Assembly: GCA_029718625.1 (NCBI GenBank)
Contig: JAINUF010000032.1
Span: 186,001-250,000 of the forward strand
Direction: 5' to 3'
DNA length: 64,000 nt
From: Synaphobranchus kaupii
Lineage: Eukaryota > Chordata > Actinopteri > Anguilliformes > Synaphobranchidae
Shown: positions 42,401 through 59,747 of the stretch, piece after piece
Layout: each line of letters opens with the position of its first letter
Position numbering within the stretch: position 1 is the first letter of the stretch
The notes under the pieces: generated by a model
Told to the model about the DNA's origin: nothing
The model's input: the letters and a program-made list of their open reading frames with translations, nothing else
Database searches by the model: none
Program-made: the position numbers and the translations under genes

Positions 42401-44369
42401 TGTAATTTTCATGCTGTATTAGTCGTTTGCTGTATATATGGAGCTGTCGTATGAAACACAAATTTAGCTGTTTTTCTCCTTATGTTAGGACAAAAACAAC
42501 TTGGCTTGTTTGCATGTTCATTGCCCAGCTGAACCACCGAACTGTTATAGTTGACACGCACGTAATTTTTGTCGATTAGTAACTAAAGTTACCGAGTGGG
42601 CTTTAAGATATCCTTGTAAAACTTTTGTCAAATAGTATAGTTTAAAATCTTTCTGTAATGATGAATTACTAAATCAGGACAGATTATTTATTCAAAATAC
42701 TAGCCTTTATTCACCAAGACACACAAGACACATGCTATTACACAAATTTGCTCATCACATATTTACTAATATTATGAATGTAGCTTTCTAGGTTCTAAAA
42801 AAAGACTATAGTATAACATTACGTTTCTTTAGGCGACTCTACCATCTACTCTCACTTGACATTATCATACTGCTGGGCGCCGTGATTGGCTGCAGAGGCT
42901 ATCAACAATCTTTAAGGAAATGGTGCAAACTGGCCCGGAGTGGGCGGGGTTTTGGTAAAATGGGCGGAGAATGCTGGCTTCAACGGAATGAATGGGAGAG
43001 ATCCAGCTTGTAGTTTCTAGTTTTCTATATAGTTCGCTGATTGTTACGTAATCATTTAGAACATTCAGGTATAGACACACCCATATGTGTCTTGCTACGA
43101 TCACAGCAGTCTTCTTATCGATTCCGTGTCTTAATACTTGCTTTCCATTTGTACTAAAATGCACCCACAAATACCTTTCCCAAACTACAGTTTTACATGT
43201 GCTTTTGTACACGCAAACCTTTAGTAAATCGACCCCTAAATGTATGACAACTTAATGTATTCATGCAAGACAATGTTGATGAGTTTAATTTTGGGGCAAG
43301 GATCTATAGCAGACAATGTTAATGATTTTAGTTTTGGTGTAAGGATCTGAAACAGAAAACGAGTCACATCCATGTTTCAATCCCACAGCCCTCTTTTTCA
43401 TGCCCTGACCTCTTCTGCACACTCCTGAACAATGAGGTTTTCTCTCTTTTTGCAGATTCCCTGGACTGCATCATCTGTCCAGCTGACTTCTGGACAAATG
43501 CTGAGAAGGATGAATGTGTACCCAAGCCTGTTGAGTTCTTGTCCTTCCACGAGGTTCTGGGTATCATCCTGGCAGCATGTTCAGTGACTGGGGCCTGCAT
43601 GGCCATCACGGTGGCTGCCGTGTTTTACAAACACAGGGACACACCCATTGTGAAAGCTAATAACTCAGAGCTGAGCTTCCTGCTGGTCTTTTCATTGAAA
43701 CTGTGTTTCCTTTGCTCTCTTACCTTCATCGGCCGGCCGTCAAAGTGGTCCTGTATGCTGCGCCACACTGCGTTTGGGATCACCTTTGTCCTCTGCATCT
43801 CTTGTGTTCTGGGGAAAACAATAGTGGTATTAATGGCCTTCAGGGCTACACTTCCAGGCAGTAATGTCATGAAGTGGTTCGGGCCTCTGCAGCAGAGACT
43901 GAGTGTTCTTGCTTTCACTCTCATACAGGTCCTTATTTGTGTGCTTTGGTTAACAATATCCCCTCCTTTCCCCAACAAGAACATGAAGCACTACAAAGAA
44001 AAGATCATTCTAGAATGTGATGTAGGATCAGCAGTGGGATTCTGGGCTGTACTGGGTTATATTGGACTCCTCTCTATATTGTGCTTTGTTTTAGCTTTTC
44101 TGGCTCGTAAACTGCCTGACAACTTCAATGAAGCCAAGTACATCACATTCAGCATGCTCATATTCTGTGCAGTCTGGATCACCTTTATACCAGCTTATGT
44201 CAGCTCACCTGGAAAGTTCACTGTAGCTGTGGAGATCTTTGCAATTTTAGCTTCCAGCTTCGGTCTGATCATTTGCATTTTTGTCCCTAAATGTTTTATA
44301 ATATTGTTTAGGCCTGAACAAAATACCAAAAAGCACATGATGGGGAAAATACCATCAAAATCTCTCTGA
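27199..44369 (+). CDS. OlfC/V2R-like family C receptor, copy C (complete, six exons)
   Basis: Joined from 27199-27425, 29294-29588, 31076-31873, 32642-32863, 32949-33072 and 43456-44369, giving 859 residues with the same exon lengths as copy B. It has a signal peptide, Venus-flytrap domain, nine-Cys domain and seven membrane segments. Pocket residues Ser155, Ser157, Thr180, Asp200, Tyr228 and Glu307 are kept. Differences include loss of the NGT glycosylation sequon (KGT) in exon 1, LDIRE for LDFRE, and SEAW for SETW next to Glu307. Introns 1 and 5 have gained about 1.2 and 6.4 kb of transposons without damage to any exon. It is the only copy with a canonical gcag acceptor before exon 5. The amino-acid chemoreceptor role is inferred from the family. 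Confidence 0.96.
27426..29293 (+). other. Copy C intron 1
   Basis: It is 1868 bp, longer than in B and D only because of the 1.2-kb Sleeping Beauty-type element at 27747-28942. The rest is colinear with copy B intron 1, including the AT-rich palindromic stretch near 29165-29210. Confidence 0.8.
27747..28942. mobile_element. Sleeping Beauty / salmonid-Tc1-type non-autonomous palindromic element
   Basis: It begins CAGTTGAAGTCGGAAGTTTA and ends with the complement, flanked by TA at 27745-27746 and 28943-28944. The inner direct repeats (gtcagaagtttacatacact at about 27950 and its complement at about 28720) give the IR/DR layout of this family. Between them is a palindromic cargo rather than transposase. 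The empty site aagatatcttttccatcag is in copies B and D. Confidence 0.9.
29294..29588 (+). CDS. Copy C exon 2: flytrap lobe 1
   Basis: It is 295 bp, acceptor cgacag|T, donor ATG|gtgagc. It encodes [26 protein letters not shown] and [14 protein letters not shown]. Confidence 0.95.
29589..31075 (+). other. Copy C intron 2 (near-ancestral form)
   Basis: It is 1.49 kb and carries the gggatgctccaatacc transposon-like segment (from about 29704) and the hAT element (29917-30887), but neither the fold-back element of B nor the insertion of D. It serves as the reference for both. Confidence 0.8.
29917..30887. mobile_element. hAT-type element, copy C
   Basis: Orthologue of 10478-11574 with ends CAGTGTTGGGGTGTAG and TTTCCCCAACACTG and the flanks caaatgga / caaaagga. 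It is about 130 bp shorter than in B through small deletions. Confidence 0.75.
31076..31873 (+). CDS. Copy C exon 3: flytrap core
   Basis: It is 798 bp, phase 0 at both ends, starting [13 protein letters not shown]. It has [19 protein letters not shown] and [11 protein letters not shown] as copy-specific residues; the aligned ligand residues Asp200, Tyr228 and Glu307 are intact. Confidence 0.96.
31874..32641 (+). other. Copy C intron 3
   Basis: It is 768 bp, non-coding and colinear with the other copies; nothing beyond the shared L2/V-SINE-like tail is seen. Confidence 0.8.
32642..32863 (+). CDS. Copy C exon 4
   Basis: It is 222 bp, phase 0 at both ends. It reads [20 protein letters not shown] then DGQEFIVKK; Lys and Val are shared with D against A and B, while Asn and Glu are unique to C. 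Confidence 0.95.
32949..33072 (+). CDS. Copy C exon 5: cysteine-rich domain
   Basis: It is 124 bp, acceptor tttgcag|ATG, donor ACAG|gtacag. It encodes [20 protein letters not shown] then VCCYDCVPC, with six cysteines. Confidence 0.94.
33711..34932. mobile_element. 1.2-kb palindromic element (ATATCT(A/G)AACAAAAACG ends)
   Basis: Arms of roughly 260 bp (from 33711, and up to 34932) are reverse complements, e.g. AACAAAAACGTCTCC, aaaaactaggcctgcctt and ctcacactaaataaactagc. The middle is AT-rich and non-coding. No target duplication is certain. The family is not recognised. Confidence 0.7.
34933..35451. other. Unassigned part of the composite insertion
   Basis: This is 0.5 kb between the palindromic element and the L1. 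No open frame with recognisable homology is seen, and it is absent from copies A, B and D within the window. Confidence 0.5.
35712..35768 (+). repeat. Simple repeat (GAGTAT/GTGT-rich)
   Basis: Imperfect gagtat and gtgtgcgtgc units in the 3' UTR of the L1 element. Confidence 0.7.
35797..38171 (-). pseudogene. Broken L1 ORF2 (reverse transcriptase and C-terminal region)
   Basis: Reading leftwards: 38171-37548 encodes [31 protein letters not shown] and [14 protein letters not shown], then a stop at 37548-37550. The catalytic YADD follows in the same frame at 37458-37469. Frames 37238-36687 and 36795-35797 carry the rest, with a frameshift near 36725. The last piece has the L1-type Cys-His motif CSHC...H...C. 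This is a dead copy; the clade is L1/Tx1 by motif order. Confidence 0.88.
38532..39143. other. Unassigned part of the composite insertion
   Basis: It is non-coding and has no match elsewhere in the window. It ends where the segment shared with copy D begins (gactggtgtgcgggtatgtt, about 39149). Confidence 0.5.
39301..39375 (-). ncRNA. tRNA-like sequence (probable SINE/tRNA-derived remnant) 1
   Basis: On the minus strand, TTCTGGTTAGCGTCAAGCC resembles an A box and GGGTTCGTACC a B box at tRNA-like spacing. Acceptor pairing is poor, so I read it as a tRNA-derived remnant rather than a functional tRNA. Confidence 0.4.
39602..39660 (-). ncRNA. tRNA-like sequence 2
   Basis: On the minus strand, TGGCCTAGTGGTTACAG is a good A box and GGGTTTGAGCCC a B box, with CCTCT/AGAGG pairing where an anticodon stem would be but a short loop. 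It is probably a degenerate tRNA or SINE head. Confidence 0.4.
43456..44369 (+). CDS. Copy C exon 6: seven TM segments and C-tail
   Basis: It is 914 bp, acceptor ttgcag|AT, stop TGA at 44367-44369. It has FYKHRD after TM1, RPSKW in the first extracellular loop region and a tail ending [13 protein letters not shown]. Confidence 0.96.
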
Positions 44370-45542
44370 AACACAAAGAAATGTCAGTAATGTTGATGGA
44401 TGATTGTATTTAAAATGTGTGTTATCTTATATGTTATTCTGCTACTGTATGTTTCTTTGAGTAAAAAACATACATATCTGTAAATATCTCTGAGGTCCAT
44501 ATTTTTACCTCTAATATTAACTAACTGGAGCAACAGACCGTCAAGGATTTCATACCACCAATAAAAAATGGATGAATCGGGCTATTTGTGTTTTCCGGCA
44601 TTTGTGTACATTGTGGAATTCAGTCCTCACACAAAATGCACCAAGCAAAAGAACAAGATCGGAGCTTGACTTACAAGTTCCTTGGAGAGCAAAGCCTGCC
44701 TGCAGAGTGCTGTTGCTGGAGGGCAGGCAGACTCAGTCTCACTCCTTTGGGAGCTGCAGAGGGGAGATGGCGGTATGGCTCAAGTTCATTTCAGCTGCCA
44801 GACTAACAATATACGTCATCACTGCTGGGGGTGCTTGTTTTTCAGGGCTGGGAGGGCATAGCTGTTTTCAGCTCATTCTTTTGGGAGGGGAGACTTGTTT
44901 TTGTCTGGTGATCTTTTGATTGAAAAGCCCAGTGTGAATACGATTTTACAAAGGGACTCCCACAAATATCCAGCAGACGTCTCCCTGGGATGCAAAGAAA
45001 CACAACATCATCAGATGCTGTTTATTGTTTATCCACCAGCCATTTTCCATCTAACAGGAGGGGTGAACAGAACTTAGTGATTTTCTGAGCATAAAACCTC
45101 AAGAAAATCACCCAATTTTCTACTGTCATCCCCTTCACAGCCAGTTCATACAGATCGATTTCTCTACTTCTGACACACTTTTTAGAAACATAACATTTGC
45201 CAGTTATGTCAGCATGAAACTCTTCAGTACAACAGTCCAATTAAAGTGATAATGTGGAATCCAAGTGATAACAAGTAAAGGTTTGGGTACTTGAAAAGGT
45301 TGGTAGGCACAACAGCTTGATCAGATGCTGTTTATTGTTTATCCACCAGCCATTTTCCATCTAACAGGAGGGGTGAACAGGACTTATTTTGATTTCTGAG
45401 CATAAAATGAACACCTGCCACCTTAACACCTGAGAAAAATCACAGCTCGTAGTGTCCATGAGACTCATTGAGCTCTGCAGTTCACACAGATAAATATATC
45501 CACTTCTGACACACTTATAAGAAACACAGCATTTGCTACTTA

Positions 45543-47073
45543 CACTACTCACAAAAAGTTAGGGATATTTGGCTTTCGGGTGAAATTTATGGAAAATGTA
45601 AGTTCACACTACAGTGATATTATATGTATCATGAAAGTAGGGCATTTAAGTAGAAGCATGCAATGGTGATTTCCTCATCTCAAACAATTTATTGAAACAA
45701 AAGCCAACAACAGTGGTGGGTATACCACAACAAAAATGTCAATGTCTCAATAACTTGTCATGTGCCCTTGAGCATCAATTACAGCTTGACAACGACGTCT
45801 CATGCTGTTCACAAGTCGACTTATTGTCTGCTGAGGCATGGCATCCCACTCTTCTTGAAGGGCGGCCCTCAGGTCATTGAGGTTCTGGGGTACAGAGTTA
45901 CGAGCCTCTACACGGTGAGTCAGCTGATCCCATAGGTTTTCTATGGGATTCAGGTCTGGAAAAAGTGCAGGCCACTCCATTTGAGGTACCCCAGTCTCCA
46001 GCAGCCTTTCCCTAATGATGCGACCTCGATGAGCTGGAGCATTGTCGTCCATGAAGATGAAATTAGGCCTGTGTTGTTCATGCAGGGGCACAATGACTGG
46101 ATTAATGATGTTATTCAGGTAGTATGGGCTTGTCACTGTACCATTCACAAAGTGTAGGGCAGTTCTGTATTGACTAGACACACCTGCCCACACTGTAACA
46201 CCGCCACCACCAAAGGGTCGTCTGGTGACAACAGTGGCTGATGCATAGCACTCTCCTTGACGTCTCCAACATCGTTGGCGGCCATCATTTCTGCTCAACG
46301 TGAATCGACTTTCATCAGAGAACAGCACTGAGGCCCACTGGTCCCTCGTCCAGCGTAAATGCTCCCTGGCCCATGCAAGACGATGACGCCTGTGCCTGGT
46401 GGTGTGGTCAGGTACCCTTGCAGGTCGTCTAGCACGCAGACCACGCTGATGTAAACGGTTTCGAATGGTCTGACGTGACACTTGGGTGCCTCTCACCTCC
46501 CTTAAATGTGCCTGGAGTTGAGTGGCATTCATCATCCGGTTCCGCAGGGCACTGTTCACAATGAAGCGGTCATCAGTGTGGGATGTGGCCAAAGGACGTC
46601 CACTTCTATGCCTTTCTGTGACTCTTCCAGTCTCTCTGTATCTCTGTTGCAACCTGCTGATGACACTCTGTGACACTCTAAGCTCAGTGGCCACTTCCCT
46701 CTGAGAACATCCTGTTTGAAGCCTCGCAATGGCGAGGTACTGTTGATCAATTGTTAGGTGTCGTCTTGGTCTCATGATGTCAAAATGTGAACAGCATGAT
46801 GAAGAGGACTGTTTAAATACCAATTCTAATTGAACCAGGAAATTTATTAGTCGATTCATGGATCAAACACCTGTTGTGAATTTTGCCGTTCAGCTCCTTG
46901 TTAGAGAACAGCAAGTTGTGCAAAAAGTACTGAAACATTGAATAGTTGGACATGTGCATTCAAAAGTTTAGAGAAGGTCAAATTAATTTCACCTGTAAAG
47001 GTTATAGTGCATTTTAGGTTCATCCTGAAATTTCACCCGAAAGCCGAATATCCCTAACTTTTTGTGAGTAGTA
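45543..47073 (-). mobile_element. Tc1/mariner-type element with open transposase frame
   Basis: The ends are CACTACTCACAAAAAGTTAG and the complement (TACTACTCAC... read from the right), flanked by TA at 45541-45542 and 47074-47075. The empty site is in the B-C spacer at about 25137 (atttgccacttatgtcaaca). It is 1531 bp with a single minus-strand gene. The flanking host sequence resumes exactly at tttcaacatgaaacactctt. Confidence 0.92.
45747..46859 (-). CDS. Tc1-type DD34E transposase, uninterrupted
   Basis: The frame is open for 370 codons. The likely true start is Met29 ([11 protein letters not shown]), giving 342 residues, the usual Tc1 size. Domains are an N-terminal helix-turn-helix ([20 protein letters not shown], then a GRP linker) and a DDE core with [19 protein letters not shown] and [11 protein letters not shown], the last two giving the D-34-E spacing pattern of Tc1. 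It would cut and reinsert elements with matching ends at TA sites in the nucleus. No stop or frameshift is visible; activity is not shown. Confidence 0.92.
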   Translation of the reverse strand: MNRLINFLVQLELVFKQSSSSCCSHFDIMRPRRHLTIDQQYLAIARLQTGCSQREVATELRVSQSVISRLQQRYRETGRVTERHRSGRPLATSHTDDRFIVNSALRNRMMNATQLQAHLREVRGTQVSRQTIRNRLHQRGLRARRPARVPDHTTRHRRHRLAWAREHLRWTRDQWASVLFSDESRFTLSRNDGRQRCWRRQGECYASATVVTRRPFGGGGVTVWAGVSSQYRTALHFVNGTVTSPYYLNNIINPVIVPLHEQHRPNFIFMDDNAPAHRGRIIRERLLETGVPQMEWPALFPDLNPIENLWDQLTHRVEARNSVPQNLNDLRAALQEEWDAMPQQTISRLVNSMRRRCQAVIDAQGHMTSY

Positions 47074-47139
47074 TATTTCAACATGAAACACTCTTCATTG
47101 CAACAATCCAATTAAAGTGATAATGTGGAATCCAAGTGA

Positions 47140-47637
47140 TAATGTGGATTCCCCCCTCCAAAGACACTGAGATCTCTTCTTCATGTCATGGTAGCCAAAA
47201 TATCAGGCAACATGCCGTGCCCAGCATTTTTATATAAAACCATGATCATGCTGGAACGTTAATTGTTTATTTAGCTCAGGAAGCACCTGCTTTCAATATG
47301 CACTAGAATCAACTTAATTGTATAACGGATTGTAAGGTAATTTTGGTATTTGCAAATAATTGCCAAAACCCAAACCATATCCCATTCATTCCATTTAAAA
47401 AGGAATTTGAAATTAATTTGGCAGTTACTACATCAAATGCACAAATATTGTAAAAAATAAAAATTATTATGGAAAATGCTAACTGCTTATAATTAGGGTC
47501 ACCAGTTAATCTCGACTTGTTTTCTCACATTAACTTCAGTCCTCTGCCAGCAAGAAGTCGATAGTACTTTTTGTCAAGCCACGTGTCAAACAATAAGCCA
47601 ATTTCACAAGACGGCAATCTAGACCGGAAGGGAGGAA
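47140..47637. other. Unassigned sequence in the C-D spacer
   Basis: 0.5 kb with no match elsewhere in the window and no coding potential. It starts where the spacer alignment breaks after aatccaagtgata. Confidence 0.5.
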
Positions 47638-47639
47638 TA

Positions 47640-48276
47640 CAGTGCATCCGGAAAGTATTCACAGCGCTTCACTTTTTCCACATTTTGTTCTGTTACAGCC
47701 TTATTCCAAAATTGATTAAATTCATTTTTTCCCTCAAAATTCTACACACAACACCCCATAATGACAATGTGAAAAAAGTTTTTTTGAGATTTTTGCAAAT
47801 TTATTAAAAATAAAAAAATAAAATTTCTCATTTACATAAGTATTCATACCCTTTGCTTTAACGTATTTTTAAAGTATCATATTTCATATTTGGTCACATA
47901 TCCTTTACATGCTGTTACTTCCTGAAGTCTGTGACCATCAACATCAAAAAACTGTCGATATCTTATTTTCAGGTACTGTTACAAGCGATACTATAACCTC
48001 TGCATTTGAAAGGATATGCGACCAAATATGAAATATGATACTTTAAAAATACGTTAAAGCAAAGGGTATGAATACTTATGTAAATGAGAAATTTAAGTTT
48101 TTTTATTTTTAATAAATTTGCAAAAATCTCAAAAAAACTTTTTTCACATTGTCATTATGGGGTGTTGTGTGTAGAATTTTGAGGGAAAAAATGAATTTAA
48201 TCAATTTTGGAATAAGGCTGTAACAGAACAAAATGTGGAAAAAGTGAAGCGCTGTGAATACTTTCCGGATGCACTG
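47640..48276. mobile_element. Tc1-type miniature element (CAGTGCATCCGG ends), second copy
   Basis: Same ends as 25229-25915, flanked by TA at 47638-47639 and 48277-48278. Both long arms are complete (aaaattgattaaattcattt and complement), while the middle (about 47890-48040) keeps only a short part of the shared cargo. Confidence 0.85.
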
Positions 48277-48278
48277 TA

Positions 48279-48849
48279 GATACTTCTGGTGCTAAGGACG
48301 CCTGTGGCTCCCCATTGGAAACCATGGATCTAGACGAGCTAGGCGGAGCGAACGTGGCCATTGCAACTTTTTGCTCTTCTTTGTTGTTGTAGTCGACCAG
48401 TGCCGGCACTACATTCGTAGGTAACGTAAAGTATCGCTCCGCCGCCGTACTTCCACAGAGAATATAGGTCAGCACAAAGTAAAGGATTCAACTATAGTTT
48501 GACTTCAGAAATGATGGTATAAACACTCAAAATAACCCAGATAGACTGTCGTCGTATTTTATTTTCTTTGGGTGCAATGTGGAGTGTTAAGTGCGTTTGG
48601 TAGTGGATGCTACCGGTTACCTTAGAGTTGCGCTAGCATTAGCAATGTGTGTATGTCCAAAAGAAGGGACAGCATGGAATTAGCTGAAAATGGTTTCCAT
48701 CAATCAACTACATCATGGGTACATCGTAATTGAGACATTATGTCCAAAATTCCGAACTATCCCTTTAAGGATTTTAATAATTTTGATTTGGATTCTATTA
48801 TATATTTGTGGTAGATATAGAGAATTAACCATCCCAATCCATGTGATTG
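48279..48849. other. Unassigned sequence in the C-D spacer
   Basis: It has no recognised gene. It ends with aaaattccgaactatccctt, which looks like the end of another DNA element, but no partner end was found. Confidence 0.4.
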
Positions 48850-50488
48850 CAGTCAAGCCGGAAAGTCTGCACACCCCTTTCACCTTCTCCACGTTTTATT
48901 ACGTTACAGACTTATACTACAATAGATTGAGTTCATTTTTTGCATCAAACATCTACACACAATAGCCAATAATGAAGAAGTGAAGAAAGGTTTTTAGAAA
49001 ATATGCAATTTTATTTTACTGACAAAAATAGGTTATTTAGGGGTTACATATCTGTACACACCCTTCGCCTAAAACTTGGTTGCTGCACCTTTGGCAGCGA
49101 TTACAGCTTCAAGGCGTCTTGGGAAAGAAGCTACGAGCTTGGCACACTTGTTTCTGGACATTTTTGCCCATTCCTCTTGGCATATCCTTGCAAGCTCCAT
49201 CAGGTTGGATGGGGAGCATCGGTACACAGCCATTTTCAGCTCTTTCCACAGATGTTCAATTGGATTCAGGTATGGGCTCTGGCTGGGCCACTCAAGGACA
49301 TGCACAGACTTTCTCCGCAGCCACTCCTTTGTTCTCTTGGCTGCGTGCTTCGGGTCGTTGTCATGTTGGAAGGTAACCCTTCACCCCAGTCTGAGGTCCA
49401 GAGCACTCTGGAGCAGGTTTTCTTTAAGGATCTCGGTGTACTTAGCTGCATTCATCTTTCCCTCTATCAGGACTAGTCGCCCCGTTCCCGCTGCTGAAAA
49501 ACATCCCCACATCATGATGCTGCCACCGCCATGCTTCACTGTAGGGATGGTATTAGCCAGGTGATGAGCGGTGCCTGGTTTCCTCTAGACGTGACGCTTG
49601 GTATTCAGGCCAAAAAGTTCAATTTTGGTTTCATCAGACCATAGAATCTTGATTCTCATGGTTTGAGAGTCCTCTAGGTGCCTTTTGGCAAACTCCAAGC
49701 GGGCTGTGATGTGCCTTCTACTAAGGAGGGGCTTCCGTCTGGCCACTCTACCATAAAGGCCTGATTAGTGGAGTGCTGCCTGGATGGTTGATCTTCTGAA
49801 AGGTTCTCCCATCTCCACAAGGATACGCTGGAGCTCTGTCAGAGTGACCCTCGGGTTCCTGCTCACCTCTCTGGCCAAGGCCCGTCTTCCCCGATTGCTC
49901 AGTTTGGCCGGGCGACCAGGTCTAGGAAGATTCTTGGTGGTTCCAAACTTCTTCCATTTACGAATGATGGTGGCCACTGTGCTCTTTGGGACCTGTAAAG
50001 CTGCAGAGATTTTTCCGTGCCCTTCTCCAGATCTATGCCTTGACACAATCCTGTTTCTGCAGATAATTCCTTTGACCCCATGGCTTGGAGTTTGCTCTGA
50101 CATGTACTGTCAACTGTGGGACCTTATATAGGCAGGTGTTAGCAATCCCCAATCATGTCCAATCAATTGAATTTATCACAGGTGGACTCCAATTAAGTCC
50201 ACCTTGGAGAAACATCTCAAGCAGTATCAGTGGAAACAAAATGCACTTCAGCTCACTTTTGGGTGTCATATCAAAGGGTGTGCACACTTGTGTACATATG
50301 ATATTTTACATTTTTATTTTTAATAAATTAGCACAAATGTCTAAAAACCTGTTTTCACTTTGCCATTATGGGCTATTTTGTGTAGAATTCTGAGACAAAA
50401 AATGAACTCAATCTATTGTAGAATATGTCTGTAACGTAATAAAATGTGAAGAAGGTGAAAGTGGTGTGCAGACTTTCCGGCTTGACTG
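48850..50488 (-). mobile_element. Degenerate Tc1-type element (CAGTCAAGCCGG ends)
   Basis: The ends CAGTCAAGCCGGAAAGTCTG and complement enclose 1639 bp. The right flank is TA (50489-50490); the left flank is TG, probably a mutated TA. It carries a broken minus-strand transposase. Confidence 0.85.
49069..50103 (-). pseudogene. Broken Tc1-type transposase
   Basis: The N-terminal part (50103-49765) has the paired helix-turn-helix (GEGHGKISAALQVPKSTVAT, linker RPGRPAKLS) and ends at a stop. The C-terminal part (49305-49069) has [19 protein letters not shown] with the catalytic Glu. The region between is shifted or stopped. It differs from the transposase at 45747-46859, so it is another Tc1 lineage. 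Confidence 0.85.
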
Positions 50489-50761
50489 TATATACAGTAC
50501 ACACTTCTGGTGCAGAAACAGCACACGAGATCCCCCCTTGTACCAAAATACCACCCTAGTCGTGTGTATCTATCCAGAGAATAAAAACTAATTAAAAAAC
50601 ATGGCTGCTTTTAAGTATATTAATTTGCCGTATTTACGCAATTCTTTTTTACCATTACATTTTGAAATGCATTATTTTGACCACATGGGAATTTTTTTTT
50701 TTCTCCATAATTTTCAGTTAAGCTTGTGGAAACATTATTATGTAATATTTTATACATTATA

Positions 50762-51083
50762 TTTGGGGCCTAATTATGTAATATGGGCATTCTGAAGCAA
50801 GAGAGAGTTGACACTGACAGTAATTATTGCTGCACCGCTTTCACTGAGCTCATTGGTTAATGTGTCAGTGAGTTCACACACTCCTCTGTAGTTTTACTAT
50901 TGTGTGTGCTTTACTGTGCCTCCTGTGAGAAGAAGACTCATGAGGATTGGAGACAAAATAAAAAAATTTAATCATGACAGTTGTTAATTTTGTAAATAAT
51001 ACATAGCCACACCTCTCCGTGTGTGGGCTGTGCTCATGAAGGGTATTTAAACATGAGAGACAGCCACATCCTGTCCTGAAAGC
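50762..51083 (+). promoter_or_regulatory. Conserved upstream region of copy D
   Basis: It aligns with the regions before B and C. The GC-type box reads CCACACCTC instead of CCACGCCTC, and TATTTAAA is at 51044-51051. Confidence 0.6.
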
Positions 51084-58292
<7,209 letters not shown>

Positions 58293-59461
58293 GTACAGAA
58301 AAGGAGGAATAGTTCACTCTATGTAGCATATTAAGGGGTCGATTTACTAAGATCCCAAATAAGGGGTGTTATTTTGCGGGCGCAGCCAAAGTATTTGCAC
58401 GTGTTATCATTTTACACTTTGCGGGTGATCAACTAAGAGCCATAATGTAAATTACTCCAGCCGCAAACAGCCATATTTAAATGAGAGATTTTTCGTGTTT
58501 AGAATGGTTATACTGTTAGAAAATGGTGAAAAGACTGGCAGCAATGTTGTCGTTTTTATGGTATTTTTTTAAAACACAACTGAAATTTGGTATAACTTTG
58601 GGTTGTGTAATTACCTGACCATGATATGAGTCACAATGGTGGCAAAATATGTTTGTTAGTTGCTCTGTGCTCCTCTGGGGTGATAATCAAGAATAGGGTA
58701 TTTGTTGCTCTCCATTCACTTCTATAGGGCAGATAAAATGGTCTCAAAATGACTCTTCTAGCACGTATACGAACGCGAACGAAGCGGAGTCTGTCAATAC
58801 AAACAATAACCAGTTTTCGTACATATTTAATTATTATTATTATATGGCCCTTTCCTGACTTTTTCTTATTTTATTTGGAACGTAGATCCGGTAGGTAATT
58901 CTTGCGCCAGAAACAGCGTTAATGCGCCGATGTGTCCTAAAGCACTCATTGGTCCAAATTTCCACGGAAGCAAGCGTTCCTGGTAGTATTGGGATGACAG
59001 GTATGCCATCTGCCAAGTTACGGCTTGGCAGGGCATGCCCCATACCTCTACAGCACCGAGAGTTTGGCACTTTTCAGGGTTTCCTACAGAAGTAACCACA
59101 ATGACCACAGACTCTCAGCCCTTAAAAACATAAACTTCTGTATGTTCTGACCTCATGTAACCACACAGCATTCAGATCGGATCAGATTCAGAACTTCACA
59201 CATCCCCACAATAAAGCCCCAAACTTGGGTTATTTTGCGGTTTTTCTCCTTCTGCTTCTTCCCATTTTTCCTGCCTACCCAGAGACCCTCACTACCTGAC
59301 TGCCTCCATACCCTCAAATAATAATTCTCCCCATTGGATAACAACATTGCATACCGGCTCTCCCAAGGTTATCGCCCAATAAAAACGCTTATATGCTTCA
59401 AACTTATATGCACACATCACAGACAAAACCACTATATGGCTTTGTGTATACTATGAAGCTA

Positions 59462-59523
59462 CTGTGGCCTAGTGGTTACAGTTGCTGCCTCTTACACAGA
59501 GGATTGAGGGTTTGAGCCCAACA
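59462..59523 (+). ncRNA. tRNA-like sequence 2 (copy D, plus strand)
   Basis: Counterpart of 39602-39660, with the same A box TGGCCTAGTGGTTACAG and B box GGGTTTGAGCCC, now on the plus strand because of the inversion. Confidence 0.4.
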
Positions 59524-59747
59524 GAACCCAAAATTATTTTCGACAAAAACAATGTGCAACTGCTAAATACTTTTCATTTATTACACTGTTATTATTTTCA
59601 CATTAGCAAACGTATTTTTATTTCAAAGGCAAAAGACGTTTTCAATATTAACTGTTCAATGTTTCACTTGTAGCCTATTTCACTTGTACTACAGCGAAAT
59701 GGTGAAAGTCAAACCGACACTGACAAATGGCCTACTATATCACGTCA

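Larger units (their letters stand above)
33115..43236. mobile_element. PIF/Harbinger-like TIR element filling copy C intron 5 (10 kb with nests)
   Basis: TIRs as in A and B, with TAA on both sides. The expansion over B is mainly a composite insertion (about 33717-40134) inside the spacer of the inner fold-back element. It retains the segment around 41570-41740 that B has lost. Confidence 0.65.
44370..50761. other. C-D intergenic spacer
   Basis: It is 6.4 kb without a host gene. Duplicated block unit 1 is at about 44940-45280; unit 2 (from about 45318) is split by a Tc1-type element (45543-47073). A long interval of foreign DNA (about 47140-50488) then includes a miniature element, a dead Tc1 copy and unassigned sequence. 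The last roughly 270 bp again match the B-C spacer. Confidence 0.75.

Noticed and set aside
49076..49564. 162-codon plus-strand frame
   Set aside because: It is the antisense shadow of the decayed Tc1 transposase.
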